Both the position numbers and the translations under genes were made by a program. DNA of 64,000 nucleotides. It comes from Acidovorax sp. 69 (lineage in GTDB: Bacteria > Pseudomonadota > Gammaproteobacteria > Burkholderiales > Burkholderiaceae_C). The first letter of the stretch is position 1. Each line of letters starts with the position of its first letter. Under the pieces are notes generated by a model that was not told the DNA's origin, made no database searches, and saw nothing but the letters and a program-made list of their open reading frames with translations. The DNA is taken from assembly GCF_002797445.1 (NCBI RefSeq), contig NZ_PGEP01000001.1:1301001-1365000 (forward strand). The letters are read 5' to 3'. Positions 37,844 through 46,460 of the stretch are shown here, piece after piece.

Positions 37844-38899
37844 TCAATGCCTGTGCTGATGGTGCACATCGGGCGCGTGGGGATGGGCATGAGTCACCGG
37901 CTCGTGAAAGTGCACATGGCTATGGCTCCCAGTGGGCATCACGTCATGGGAGTGCGTATGGTGTCCATCGTCGTGACGGTGGGCATGCTCATGCTCCAGC
38001 GGGTCATGCGCATGTTCATGCCCGTGACTTTCAGCCAAATGCAGCAGCACCCCCGCAAGCATCAGAAGACCACCGAGCAGCATCAGCCACCCCGCAGACC
38101 GTTCACCGAAGCCGAACGCTACAGCCGCACCGATGAAAGGTGCAAAGGCGAACACGGAGCCAGTCCGCGCCGCCCCAAAAGCCCGCTGCGCTAGAAGGTA
38201 GAACCGAAGACTCAAGCCATACCCCGTGGCCCCCACGGCAAAGAGCCCTAGAGCTGCCGTCAGGGTGGGCAAAGGCTCGCCCCACGCCATGGCAAGACAT
38301 GCTGTCGCAGCGGCTCCCAGCGAGGCCTTTGCCATTACGACCTGGCTGGGATCGCGCTCGGCCAGTCCCCGGGACAGGGTGTTGTCCACGCCCCAGGCCA
38401 CCGTCGCCAGTAGCACGGCAAGCAGACCGAGCAGCTGCGTGCCGCCCTGCAGGCCCTGGTCCATGACCAAAGCCATGCCACCGGCCAGCAAAAGAAGCAT
38501 GGCTGCCCACACACGGCGGTCCATGGTCTCGCTATACAACCACCACGCCAGAGTGGCTGTGAACAGCGCTTCCAGCGTGAGCATGAGCGACGCGCTGGCG
38601 CCACTCGTGTGTTGCAGACCCCAGGACAGGGCGACAGGACCTAGGGCAGCGCCAAACCCCGCCATGCCGATGAGGCGCCAGGCGTCGGATCTTTGCAACC
38701 TTGCCTCGTGGGCAGCGGTCCGCAGGGACAAGGCACCAACGACAGCAGCCCCTGCATACAGCAGCGCAGCCGTCGTGAACGCCCCCAGCCCAGCACCCAG
38801 CCGTTGAACCAGCGGGGTGCTGATGCCAAACAAGGCTGCGGCCAGCAAGGCCAGCAGACCGCCTCGCAGTGCAGGCAAGGACAGAGAGCCGCGCGCCAT
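37844..38899 (-). CDS. EamA/DMT-type transporter with His-rich tail
   Basis: A 351-residue membrane protein with ten hydrophobic segments arranged as two EamA repeats (LLALLAAALFGISTPLVQRL; LLAVLLATVAWGVDNTLSRG). The C-terminal 60 residues are a His-rich tail (HGHEHAHDPLEHEHAHRH and further HSHVHFHEP), typical of zinc-handling carriers. Ordinary DMT exporters lack such a tail. It occupies the position that czcD holds in the other czc block, so export of a divalent metal or a metal chelate is plausible but inferred. It starts five bases after the 38905 gene. Confidence 0.8.
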   Translation of the reverse strand: MARGSLSLPALRGGLLALLAAALFGISTPLVQRLGAGLGAFTTAALLYAGAAVVGALSLRTAAHEARLQRSDAWRLIGMAGFGAALGPVALSWGLQHTSGASASLMLTLEALFTATLAWWLYSETMDRRVWAAMLLLLAGGMALVMDQGLQGGTQLLGLLAVLLATVAWGVDNTLSRGLAERDPSQVVMAKASLGAAATACLAMAWGEPLPTLTAALGLFAVGATGYGLSLRFYLLAQRAFGAARTGSVFAFAPFIGAAVAFGFGERSAGWLMLLGGLLMLAGVLLHLAESHGHEHAHDPLEHEHAHRHDDGHHTHSHDVMPTGSHSHVHFHEPVTHAHPHAPDVHHQHRH

Positions 38900-38904
38900 G
38901 GGCC

Positions 38905-39300
38905 TTACTTCACCGTGAATCGTACAGTGACGGTCTTTTTGCTGTTGGTCGTGATCAGCGCAACCACCTTTGTGCCCTTGACCAACTTCACGCCCTTGGC
39001 CTCCAGCTTGTTTGCGCCAGCTGGTTTCAGGGACACTTCGGACTTTTCTGCACCGTTGAGCACCGTCAGTTTGCCGTCGAACCGCGAGGCATCCGAATCT
39101 TTGCCGTGGTCCTGGATGTAGATCTCCGCGCCTTCGGCAGTGGCAACCAGCTCAAACGACAAGTCCGCGGCGGTCTGCACAACCCCACCGTGCATGGGGG
39201 CGGCAGAACCATGGGCCATTGCCGTAGGAGCGAAGAGTGCAGATGCGGCCAGCATCAAAGCACCCCCAGTCAGATGGGAGAGTTTGGTCTTGATGGTCAT
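38905..39300 (-). CDS. periplasmic protein, paralogue of the 53214 gene
   Basis: A 131-residue exported protein (signal peptide LMLAASALFAPTAMAH). The mature part begins GSAAPMHGGVVQTA and continues SFELVATAEGAEIYIQDHGK. The paralogue at 53214 shares PMHGG, [FY]ELVA, [LI]Y-[IM]-[QR]-DHGK, KL-[TE]-x-L and VRFT-[VL]-K at the end. Both lie right after a czc outer-membrane/pump locus. The PMHGG and DHG histidines could bind metal. The start at 39300 gives the signal-peptide architecture. Function unknown to me. Confidence 0.75.
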   Translation of the reverse strand: MTIKTKLSHLTGGALMLAASALFAPTAMAHGSAAPMHGGVVQTAADLSFELVATAEGAEIYIQDHGKDSDASRFDGKLTVLNGAEKSEVSLKPAGANKLEAKGVKLVKGTKVVALITTNSKKTVTVRFTVK

Positions 39301-39356
39301 TGCGTTTCGTTTGGATGAGAAATTGCGTAATACGGCGCGCTTGGGCAGGCGGCGCA

Positions 39357-39974
39357 CTAATGCCTACGGGAAAGGGTGAGAGTTAAATGGTCGGCGCAGC
39401 GTTCAATAGGCCTCCTGGGCCGCAGTGGCTCCCGTGGGTGCCTGGGTATCTCCTGAAGAGATCGCACTTGGGCATCAGCCAGGTCGGCCTCGGTCCTGGA
39501 GGCTGCAATGCCCCAGGCAGCTTCTCGCACCAGGCCCGCGAAATGTAGGCGCCCCGCTTGGACGGCAGCTCGGGAGAGTTCTACGTCGGCATCAACGGCG
39601 GCGCCGCGTGCATTGCGCTGTCCGGGCAACCACAACGGCCAGACAAGACCGGCCTCGGATTCCCGCCGTCCAGCCGAGGCTTGCCAGCGGTCGTCACGGT
39701 AGGACAACTCCAGTGCAGGGGGCGCCGCCCACGGGCTTGAGATAGCCACCCGTTCAGCAGCAGCCCGCTGGGTCTGCCCTTCGGCTTCTCTCGCCTGTGT
39801 GGCTCGCTGCCATGCGCCCTCCACGGCTTGCGCAAGCGCTGGGCTCGCGGTTGATACCGTGGCTGAGTGTGATGGGGGGATGTTGGCTTGCGCAAAGGCT
39901 GCGCCAACGAGGGCGCAGCTGAAAGCACAGCCAGCGGCGCAACGCACCGCAAGCCTGGAAATGACAAAACTCAC
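39357..39974 (-). pseudogene. czcC: truncated CzcC-type outer-membrane factor
   Basis: A GTG-started frame with a signal peptide (CAAGCAFSCALVGAAFAQ) and the first helical hairpin of a TolC-family protein (SAGRRESEAGLVWPLWLPGQ, RNARGAAVDADVELSRAAVQ). It breaks after about residue 178 (ADLADAQVRSLQ), where about 420 residues would be expected; the last 25 residues are unrelated. czcB and czcA are absent and the next gene is the 38905 protein, so an internal deletion has probably removed the rest of czcC, czcB and czcA. Confidence 0.75.
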
Positions 39975-40096
39975 GTGATTCCTGACCGATCAAGGCAGTG
40001 GTCCAGGATCGTTGACGCATCAGCGCCTGATCGAAAGGACTACCGCACCGATGAACAACCACGCTTTCGTGAAGAAGGCGTGGCGCTAAAGGTGGA

Positions 40097-40453
40097 TCAG
40101 GAAATCAGTCGGGGAGGTCGTCGTAAACCGTCCAGATAGGGGGACGGGCTGACGGTTTCAGCGTTTACAGCCGGTGTGGGCGAGCGGTCAGCAGGAAGCG
40201 ACAGCTCCGGAAAATGGAAAAGTGCTGCCGTCCCTAGACCTGCTTCCGCAAGCATGTGCTGGACCGACTCCTGGGAATTGTCCTGGTGCATCACACCATC
40301 TTCGTCATGGTGGTGCGCAGCACCTTCCAAATGCATCTCAGCGTGCTCCACATGAAACCCTCCCTCGTGGTCGTACGCAACCACCTGACGGGCCGTTGCG
40401 AAGGCCTGGCAGAAAAAGGAGAGCAACAGGATGACTGCGAGCAGTCGGCGCAT
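40097..40453 (-). CDS. czcI: CzcI-like cation-efflux periplasmic protein
   Basis: A 118-residue exported protein: signal peptide (LLAVILLLSFFCQAFA) and a His/Glu/Asp-rich mature part (YDHEGGFHVEHAEMHLEGAA, then HHHDEDGVMHQDN). It resembles CzcI, the small periplasmic protein encoded ahead of czcC in Cupriavidus and relatives, which is thought to modulate induction. The start at 40453 gives the proper leader. Here the following czcC is truncated, so this operon no longer encodes a pump. Confidence 0.75.
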   Translation of the reverse strand: MRRLLAVILLLSFFCQAFATARQVVAYDHEGGFHVEHAEMHLEGAAHHHDEDGVMHQDNSQESVQHMLAEAGLGTAALFHFPELSLPADRSPTPAVNAETVSPSPYLDGLRRPPRLIS

Positions 40454-40683
40454 GAAATGGGCAGACACTTGAGAAGTGGTCGCATGATAGCCGCAGACTC
40501 CCTTCAACCACATAAATCACTTTTTTAGGTCTACCCAGCAACAACAGGCAAATAACGAGAATTCTTCGCACAAGGGAACTGTACCGGAGCAGTATCGATA
40601 CCGATGACATTAGTGAACACTGGAGTCAATGCTACGCTGATTGATTCGCTCAGTGCTCCAATGCGCGGGCCGTAGCCAGTGGA

Positions 40684-41106
40684 CTAGTCTTGTTTCATTG
40701 CCTTTAATAAAACGAAAAGAGATTTCTCGACAGCGACACGGTCCCCATCACTCAGGTGGGCAAGCAAATGCTCTGCGTGGTTATCCAGGGCAGCGTTCCA
40801 AGCATTGACTGACTGCAAACCTTCGTCGGTGAGCGTGACCAGCCACTTCCGGGAATCGGCGGCATTGTTCACCTTGACGACTAGACCATGGCCCGCCAAA
40901 GCTTCCACGGAACGGGAAACCCAGCTTTTTTCACGCCTGAATCGGACGCCGAGTTCAGACAATGCAAGCGGACCGGAGCGTGCCAGTTCGGCCAGCAGAT
41001 TGCATTGGCTGTTGGTAGTGGTGTTGCATTGAATCACCACACTCTGCGCTTGTGTGAACAAGCGAACAACCTCGCGAAGAAGTCTTCCCGAATCAGCAGT
41101 TCTCAT
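40684..41106 (-). CDS. MarR-family transcriptional regulator
   Basis: A 140-residue winged-helix repressor: CNLLAELARSGPLALSELGV, then KSWVSRSVEALAGHGLVVKV (recognition helix and start of the wing) and DSRKWLVTLTDEG (wing). MarR proteins sense small ligands or metals (ZitR/AdcR subgroup bind zinc). It lies 95 bases after the cadA stop on the same strand and 230 bases before czcI. It may repress the czcI/38905/DMT genes, but no operator was recognised. Confidence 0.85.
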   Translation of the reverse strand: MRTADSGRLLREVVRLFTQAQSVVIQCNTTTNSQCNLLAELARSGPLALSELGVRFRREKSWVSRSVEALAGHGLVVKVNNAADSRKWLVTLTDEGLQSVNAWNAALDNHAEHLLAHLSDGDRVAVEKSLFVLLKAMKQD

Positions 41107-41201
41107 TTTGGTACTTATTGCAACGACTAGCCCAGGAGTTATTGGGCTGCCAACTTCTTTGCTCCAGCGACGTAGCTGCCGACCATAGAGTGCGAAATCG
41201 C

Positions 41202-43727
41202 TTAATGCGAGTGTGCATGTTTCACTGGTTTTGCACTCACCTTCTTATAGGTTGGATCAACTCGCGTCCCCCGAAGCAGGCGCAGCCCATTACCCACCAC
41301 CAGCAAGCTCGCTCCCATGTCCGCGAAGACGGCCATCCACATCGTTGCGGTGCCTACCACCGCCATGACCAAGAACACGCTCTTGATACCCAAGGCCAGG
41401 GTGATGTTTTGCCAGAGCACGGCATGGGTACGTTTGGACAGACGCACTGTCTCTGCGACGCGTTGCAGGTCATCGTTCATGATGACCACATCCGCCGCTT
41501 CCATGGCAGTGTCGGTTCCCGCTCCCCCCATGGCAAAGCCAATGTCGGCCTGCGCCAGTGCCGGCGCATCGTTGATCCCATCGCCGGTCATGCCAGTGGT
41601 GCCATAGCGCTTTTGCATTTCCTTGATCGCGTCGAGCTTGGCTTCAGGAAGCAGATCGCCGCGTGCATCATCAATACCGGCCTGCGCAGCGATGGCTTTT
41701 GCCGTCGCTGTGTTGTCGCCAGTCAGCATCACGGATGTCACACCCAAAGCCTTGAGATCGACGATGGCCTGTTTGGATGTTTCTCGGATGGTGTCTGCTA
41801 CCGCGAACAACGCCAGGACGCGCGATTCGTCCGCCAGGAGGGTGACCGTGCGGCCTTGTTTTTCATGGGTGGCCAGCTCCGCCTCCAGCTCCGGACCGCA
41901 CAGTCCTAGCTCATGTATCAGTCGGTGATTGCCCAGCATCAAGCGCACACCATTGACCATGCCTTCGACGCCGCGCCCAGGCAAGGCCTTGAAGCTTTCT
42001 GCTTCTGGACCCTTTACATCCAAGCCCTGGACAATCGCCTTGGAAACCGGGTGGTCGGAACGAGCCGCCAGGCTGGCAGCCATCTGCTGGACTGCTGCCT
42101 CGTCACCGGCACCCCACACCTTCCACTTCACCAGCTTGGGTTTGCCTTCGGTGATGGTGCCGGTCTTGTCCAGCGCCACCGCCTTCAGAAGCCGGGCATC
42201 TTCCAAGTAGGTTCCGCCCTTGATCAAGATCCCACGGCGCGCTCCTGCGGCCAATCCGCTGACCACCGTGACCGGCGTGGAAATGACCAGAGCGCATGGG
42301 CAGGCGATCACCAGCAGGACCAGGGCCTTGTAGAGCGCCTCCAGCCAGGTAAGTCCCATCAGGAAAGGAGTGAGGACCGCCACCGCCACGGCAATGGCGA
42401 AGACTGCGGGGGTGTAGATGGAGGCGAACCGATCCACAAAGCGCTGCGTCGGAGCGCGCGTGCCCTGCGCCTGCTCAACGGCTTGGATGATCCTGGCCAG
42501 GGTGGTGTTGCTCGACAAGGCTGTGACCTCGAACTCCAGCTCACCAGTCTCGTTGATCGTGCCGGCGAACACCTGGTCGCCAGGTGCCTTGTCCACGGGG
42601 ATGCTCTCGCCAGTCACGGGGGCCTGGTTGATGGCGCCATTGCCCTTGGTCACCTTACCGTCCAGCGGCACGCGTTCGCCCGGCTTGATGCGCACGGTCG
42701 CTCCAATGGCCACCGAGGCCACCGGTGTAGCGGTCCATGCTCCGTTGGTGCCCAGTACCAAAGCCTCTTCGGGCGCCAGTTCCAGCAAGCCCTTGATAGC
42801 GTTTCGGGCCCGGTCCACTGCCTTGGCTTCGATGAGCTCCGCAATCGCGTACAGAGCCATCACCATCGCGGCTTCTGGCCACTGACCAATGAGGAATGCG
42901 CCGGTGACGGCCACCGACATCAGCGCATTGATGTTCAGCTTGCCGCGCAGCAGCGCCGCAAGGCCTTTCTTGTAGGTGTCGATCCCGGCCAGCCAGATAG
43001 CCAGCGCGGCGATGGCCATGCCCACCACCTTCCAGGCCATCTGGTCTGGAGCAAAGAACGAGAGGACCTCAGCCCCCGTGGCGAACACCAGCGCGGCCAC
43101 CAAACGGGAGATGCCGCCTGCAAAACCATGTCCATGGTCGTCGCCTTCGGCTGGTTCGCCCGCCTGTCCGCCCTCGGAGCCATTGGCGCCGGCCACTGGC
43201 TGCGGATCGAAGCCCGCTTTGCGGATGGCGTCGAGGGCCAGCGGGTAGGTGCCTTCGTCGGCATCGATCTTCAGCGTCCGCGCACCGAGCTGAAAGCCCA
43301 GAGAGCGAATCCCATCCAGAGGCTCCAGCGCCCGGCGAATCTCCGCCTCCTCGGCGCTGCAGTCCATGGTCGCAATGCGAAACACCCGGCCCTGGCTACC
43401 CTGGGTGTCTACCGCAGCGACCACCGGCTGTGGATCGAAGCCCGCCTTGCGGATGGCATCGAGCGCCAGGGGCAAGGCGCGATCCTCCGCATCGATCTTC
43501 AGCGTGCGCGCGCCGAGTTGGAAGCCCAACGAGCGGATTCCCTCCAGAGGTTCCAGCGCCCGCCGGATCTCCGACTCTTCGGCACTGCAGTCCATGGTGG
43601 CGATTCGGAACAGCTTGCCCTGGCCCGGGCGGCTTGTGGCGGCAGGGACCACTGCTGCGGAACTGGAACAGCCCGAGGAGCAGCAGGTGTCAACAGTGGT
43701 GGGAGGTATGCTTGTTTCTGATTTCAT
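41202..43727 (-). CDS. cadA: Zn/Cd/Pb P-type ATPase with duplicated N-terminal domain
   Basis: An 841-residue P1B-2 ATPase. Signatures are [19 protein letters not shown] (Zn/Cd/Pb type), DKTGTITEGKP and [10 protein letters not shown]; the C terminus is His-bearing (KPVKHAHSH). The N terminus starts with DTCCSSGCSS and holds two near-identical HMA-like domains (residues about 39-102 and 116-179) whose loop is MDCSAEE instead of the usual CxxC, as in Zn/Pb-type pumps. The ATG at 43727 lies about where transcription should begin from the MerR-type promoter, so the mRNA may be leaderless. Confidence 0.93.
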   Translation of the reverse strand: MKSETSIPPTTVDTCCSSGCSSSAAVVPAATSRPGQGKLFRIATMDCSAEESEIRRALEPLEGIRSLGFQLGARTLKIDAEDRALPLALDAIRKAGFDPQPVVAAVDTQGSQGRVFRIATMDCSAEEAEIRRALEPLDGIRSLGFQLGARTLKIDADEGTYPLALDAIRKAGFDPQPVAGANGSEGGQAGEPAEGDDHGHGFAGGISRLVAALVFATGAEVLSFFAPDQMAWKVVGMAIAALAIWLAGIDTYKKGLAALLRGKLNINALMSVAVTGAFLIGQWPEAAMVMALYAIAELIEAKAVDRARNAIKGLLELAPEEALVLGTNGAWTATPVASVAIGATVRIKPGERVPLDGKVTKGNGAINQAPVTGESIPVDKAPGDQVFAGTINETGELEFEVTALSSNTTLARIIQAVEQAQGTRAPTQRFVDRFASIYTPAVFAIAVAVAVLTPFLMGLTWLEALYKALVLLVIACPCALVISTPVTVVSGLAAGARRGILIKGGTYLEDARLLKAVALDKTGTITEGKPKLVKWKVWGAGDEAAVQQMAASLAARSDHPVSKAIVQGLDVKGPEAESFKALPGRGVEGMVNGVRLMLGNHRLIHELGLCGPELEAELATHEKQGRTVTLLADESRVLALFAVADTIRETSKQAIVDLKALGVTSVMLTGDNTATAKAIAAQAGIDDARGDLLPEAKLDAIKEMQKRYGTTGMTGDGINDAPALAQADIGFAMGGAGTDTAMEAADVVIMNDDLQRVAETVRLSKRTHAVLWQNITLALGIKSVFLVMAVVGTATMWMAVFADMGASLLVVGNGLRLLRGTRVDPTYKKVSAKPVKHAHSH
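43191..43613 (-). repeat. tandem duplication of the cadA N-terminal domain
   Basis: Two copies (43422-43613 and 43191-43382), 231 bases apart in register, encode FRIATMDCSAEE, IRSLGFQLGARTLKID and LALDAIRKAGFDPQPV with very few differences. The closeness suggests a recent in-frame duplication or ongoing gene conversion. Confidence 0.85.
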
Positions 43728-43733
43728 AGCGCA

Positions 43734-43764
43734 ATTGGAAACCTTGAAGTGACTTTAAAGTCAA
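43734..43764 (-). promoter_or_regulatory. MerR-type (CadR/PbrR/ZntR-like) promoter of cadA
   Basis: On the minus strand TTGACT (43764-43759), a 19-base spacer TTAAAGTCACTTCAAGGTT, and TCCAAT (43739-43734). The perfect palindrome TGACTTTAAAGTCA covers 43750-43763. The same architecture, with the same -10, occurs at 61706-61736. No merR-family gene is adjacent. Confidence 0.7.
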
Positions 43765-43804
43765 GCGGCAATGAAAATATCGCTGCTTCGTCCTACGTAA
43801 ATCG

Positions 43805-43850
43805 GATCGCTTGTGACGCGCCGCGCTCCGTGGCCGCGTCACAAGCGATC
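43805..43850. terminator. perfect 16-bp hairpin between copS2 and cadA
   Basis: GATCGCTTGTGACGCG (43805-43820) pairs perfectly with CGCGTCACAAGCGATC (43835-43850) across a 14-base loop. It lies between the end of the sensor kinase gene (43871) and the cadA promoter. It lacks a T tract; a transcription barrier for the regulator operon is the simplest reading. Confidence 0.6.
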
Positions 43851-43870
43851 CCAGTCTGTCGAAATCGCCA

Positions 43871-45208
43871 TCAGTTAGGACGGATTTCGATTCCTACATT
43901 TGTCACCCCGTTCTCTGACGATGCGACTGGCTTGCCCTGATGCATGCGTGCAATAGCAGCGACTATGGCCAGCCCGAGGCCATGGTTGCTCTGCCCATGG
44001 CTGCGAGCAGGATCTGCACGGAAAAATCGGTCAAACAGCTGCGGGAGTAGCTCGGGATCGATAGTGCTGCCGTAGTTGGTGACACTGATCAACACACGGC
44101 CCTCATCGATAGTTCTGAGGTTGACTTGGACGATTGAGCCAGGGTTCGCGTATCGGGTGGCGTTGCCGAGCAAGTTCGACAGGGCCCGACGCAACAACGG
44201 CACGTCGAAAGCGCCATGCGCATCGCCGACCACCTTAGCGGTGAGACCAGCCTCGGCCAGTGCCGCTTCGTGGTAATCCAGTACGTCAGCAGCCACCGAT
44301 GCAAGAGTCGCAACGGGGGCCCGACGTGCTCCCACACCCCGATCCGCCTGGGACAGGAACAGCATGTCATTGACGATGCCCGTCAGGCGGTGCAGCTCCT
44401 CCAAATTGGACGCCAGCACCTCGCGAATATCCGCCTGCTCAGGGCGCAGCAAAGCCAGTTCATTATTGGCAATGAGCGTGGCCAAAGGCGTGCACAACTC
44501 ATGCGCCACGTCCGCATTGAAGCCTTCCATCTGGGAGTAGGCCTTCTCAATGCGAGCTAGGAGCGCGTTGAACTGGTCGATCAGAGGCACGAGCTCAAGG
44601 GGCTGCTCGGCGCTGTCGAGACGTTGATGCAGATTGTCAGCCGATACTGCACGCGTCTGGCTGGCCAGTCTTCGGACAGGCGCCAGGCCCAAGTTGACCA
44701 GGGAGAATCCGCCCAGCGATACAACGATGGCCCCACCGATGGCTGCGACCAGCAAGGTAAGAGCAAGTCGGTGCAACAACTGGTGGTCGGTTCGAATGTC
44801 CAGCGACAGCTGAACGCGCAAGTTCTTTGAGGGAGTCTGGTCCGCAGTCTGTGCTACTTCGAACTGCCGTTGGCGCCATACCGTCTTGGCACTCTGGTTG
44901 CGGGCGTGGGCGTAGATAACCATCCCGTCCGCCTGCGCGACTTCGAGCGATAGATCTCCGTGCCCAACAAGGAAGTCATCGAGTTTGTGCGCAAGGTCTT
45001 CCGAATCCCCATGCTCCTTGCCATCCTGCAGCAAGTGCCGAATGACGGTTTCTTTTTGTGCCAGCGTTTCCTCTTGCCGATCACGAAAATTGAACTCGGT
45101 CACCAGATACACCGCCAGACAGACCACCCCGAGTCCGGCAAAGCTCTGCAGCGCCAGCCACCAAGACAACCGCTGGCGCAATGAGCGATGTTGGGCCAGC
45201 TCCTTCAT
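43871..45208 (-). CDS. heavy-metal sensor histidine kinase (second system)
   Basis: A 445-residue sensor kinase: N-terminal helix (LALQSFAGLGVVCLAVYLV), periplasmic loop, second helix (LTLLVAAIGGAIVVSLGGFS), HAMP, then the H-box [18 protein letters not shown]-box (LSNLLGNATRYANPG), F-box (LFDRFFRAD) and G-box ([12 protein letters not shown]). The arginine of the usual HELRTP is Cys here. Its ATG overlaps the regulator stop (ATGA). It is closely similar to the kinase at 58667 and less so to copS at 26810. Located at the head of the cadA block, so Zn/Cd/Pb sensing is likely. Confidence 0.9.
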   Translation of the reverse strand: MKELAQHRSLRQRLSWWLALQSFAGLGVVCLAVYLVTEFNFRDRQEETLAQKETVIRHLLQDGKEHGDSEDLAHKLDDFLVGHGDLSLEVAQADGMVIYAHARNQSAKTVWRQRQFEVAQTADQTPSKNLRVQLSLDIRTDHQLLHRLALTLLVAAIGGAIVVSLGGFSLVNLGLAPVRRLASQTRAVSADNLHQRLDSAEQPLELVPLIDQFNALLARIEKAYSQMEGFNADVAHELCTPLATLIANNELALLRPEQADIREVLASNLEELHRLTGIVNDMLFLSQADRGVGARRAPVATLASVAADVLDYHEAALAEAGLTAKVVGDAHGAFDVPLLRRALSNLLGNATRYANPGSIVQVNLRTIDEGRVLISVTNYGSTIDPELLPQLFDRFFRADPARSHGQSNHGLGLAIVAAIARMHQGKPVASSENGVTNVGIEIRPN

Positions 45209-45891
45209 CCGTTGCGGTCCTCCATCACGTATCCCATGCCGCGAATGGTGTGGAGCAGCGCAGTGCCAAACGGAACATCGATCTTGGTACGGAGGCGCCG
45301 GATCGCGACTTCCACTACGCTGGTATCGCTATCGAAATTCATGTCCCACACCTGCTCAGCGATCTCAGTGCGAGAAAGCACTTCGCCTTTTCTTCTCAGA
45401 AACAGAGTCAGCAGCAGAAACTCCTTCGCAGTCAACTCCAAGCGCTGGCCACACCGGGACGCTTTGCGCCGTACCAGGTCTAATTCCAGGTCGCCCAACC
45501 GCAGTTGCGTGGGCTCTGCGGCATCCCGCGCGCTATGGGTCCGCCGCAGCAGCACCTGGATGCGGGCGCTCAGTTCGGAAAACGCAAAGGGCTTGACCAG
45601 ATAGTCGTCGGCACCGGTCTTGAGTCCCAACACCCGATCCTCGACGCTGACCCTTGCTGTCAACATCAAGACCGGGGTCTGCTTGGTCTTGCGAAAGGCC
45701 GTTAGAAGGCTGAAGCCGTCGATCCCTGGGAGCATCGCGTCCAAGACCAGCAGATCGTGCACGCCTTCCAGAGCCATGTGCAGGCCATCCACCCCGTTGT
45801 GCGCAATGTCCACCACGTAGCCGGCCTCTCCCAGGCCCTTGCGCAGGTACTCAGCCAGCTTGACTTCGTCTTCGATGAGCAGAATTTTCAT
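45205..45891 (-). CDS. OmpR-family response regulator (second system, CzcR-like)
   Basis: A 228-residue regulator: receiver ([20 protein letters not shown], phospho-Asp in [14 protein letters not shown]) and winged helix ([36 protein letters not shown]). It is about 85 percent identical by eye to the regulator at 57984, so the two would be expected to bind the same DNA. A dyad with a perfect 14-bp core (45925-45942) lies 33 bases upstream of its ATG, shared with the divergent small periplasmic gene at 46048. Confidence 0.92.
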   Translation of the reverse strand: MKILLIEDEVKLAEYLRKGLGEAGYVVDIAHNGVDGLHMALEGVHDLLVLDAMLPGIDGFSLLTAFRKTKQTPVLMLTARVSVEDRVLGLKTGADDYLVKPFAFSELSARIQVLLRRTHSARDAAEPTQLRLGDLELDLVRRKASRCGQRLELTAKEFLLLTLFLRRKGEVLSRTEIAEQVWDMNFDSDTSVVEVAIRRLRTKIDVPFGTALLHTIRGMGYVMEDRNG

Positions 45892-45924
45892 GCTGCCATT
45901 CTCGAAGAATGCGGTCAGTTCGTA

Positions 45925-45942
45925 GTTTACAAATTTGTAATC
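45925..45942. promoter_or_regulatory. CopR/CzcR-type dyad (GTTTACAAATTTGTAATC)
   Basis: It contains the perfect 14-bp palindrome TTACAAATTTGTAA (45927-45940). It lies between the regulator at 45891 (minus) and the DUF4148-like gene at 46048 (plus). Confidence 0.75.
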
Positions 45943-46047
45943 TGGCTGTTGGCGCCGTGTCGCGCGCGGATTTTTACAGTGTCTCCGTGTCGAAAGGCAT
46001 AGTCCCGGCAGATCGCCGAGGGCTAACTGATATCAAGGGACAACACC

Positions 46048-46386
46048 ATGACTGCTCGCAAACCCCTCGCACTCACTCTGATCGCCTTCGCAATTGCGGC
46101 TCCAGGATTTTCATCTGCCTCGTCGCTGTACCATCCGGCTGGTGGCGAAGTGGGCATGACCACACATCCCGACCACATGCAGAGCGCGATGTCCCGTGGC
46201 GATGTGCTTCAGGCTGTCGAAGTAGCGCGCAAGGATGGCACGCTGGCAATCCTTTCGCGCGGAGGTGCGCTGCCAGTCAAAGCAACAGGCTCAACAAAGA
46301 CGCGTGAGCAGGTTCAACAGGAGTTTCTCAACATGTCGGCAGCTGAAAAGAAGGCGCTTCTGGACATGAACGGCGGCGCTCGCTGA
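46048..46386 (+). CDS. DUF4148-like small periplasmic protein
   Basis: A 112-residue exported protein: signal peptide (LALTLIAFAIAAPGFSSA), then SSLYHPAGGEVGMTTHPDH, SRGDVLQAVEVARKDGTLAI and KTREQVQQEFLNMSA. It is the close counterpart of the 57506 protein, which lies divergent to the third regulator in the same way. The invariant His in LYH and HPDH are possible metal ligands. The dyad at 45925-45942 lies about 105 bases upstream, so phosphorylated regulator probably induces it. Confidence 0.75.
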   Translation: MTARKPLALTLIAFAIAAPGFSSASSLYHPAGGEVGMTTHPDHMQSAMSRGDVLQAVEVARKDGTLAILSRGGALPVKATGSTKTREQVQQEFLNMSAAEKKALLDMNGGAR

Positions 46387-46460
46387 TTTCCCAACCCAGT
46401 GCCCTTCAGCGGCCATCAAAGCCTCAGTGCGCCCTTCATGACGCATGCTAGACTTCAAAA

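Noticed and set aside
41913..43721. 602-codon open frame on the plus strand, antisense to cadA
   Set aside because: It is a GC-driven shadow of cadA; its product is rich in Arg, Gln and His with no domain, and it has no ribosome site.
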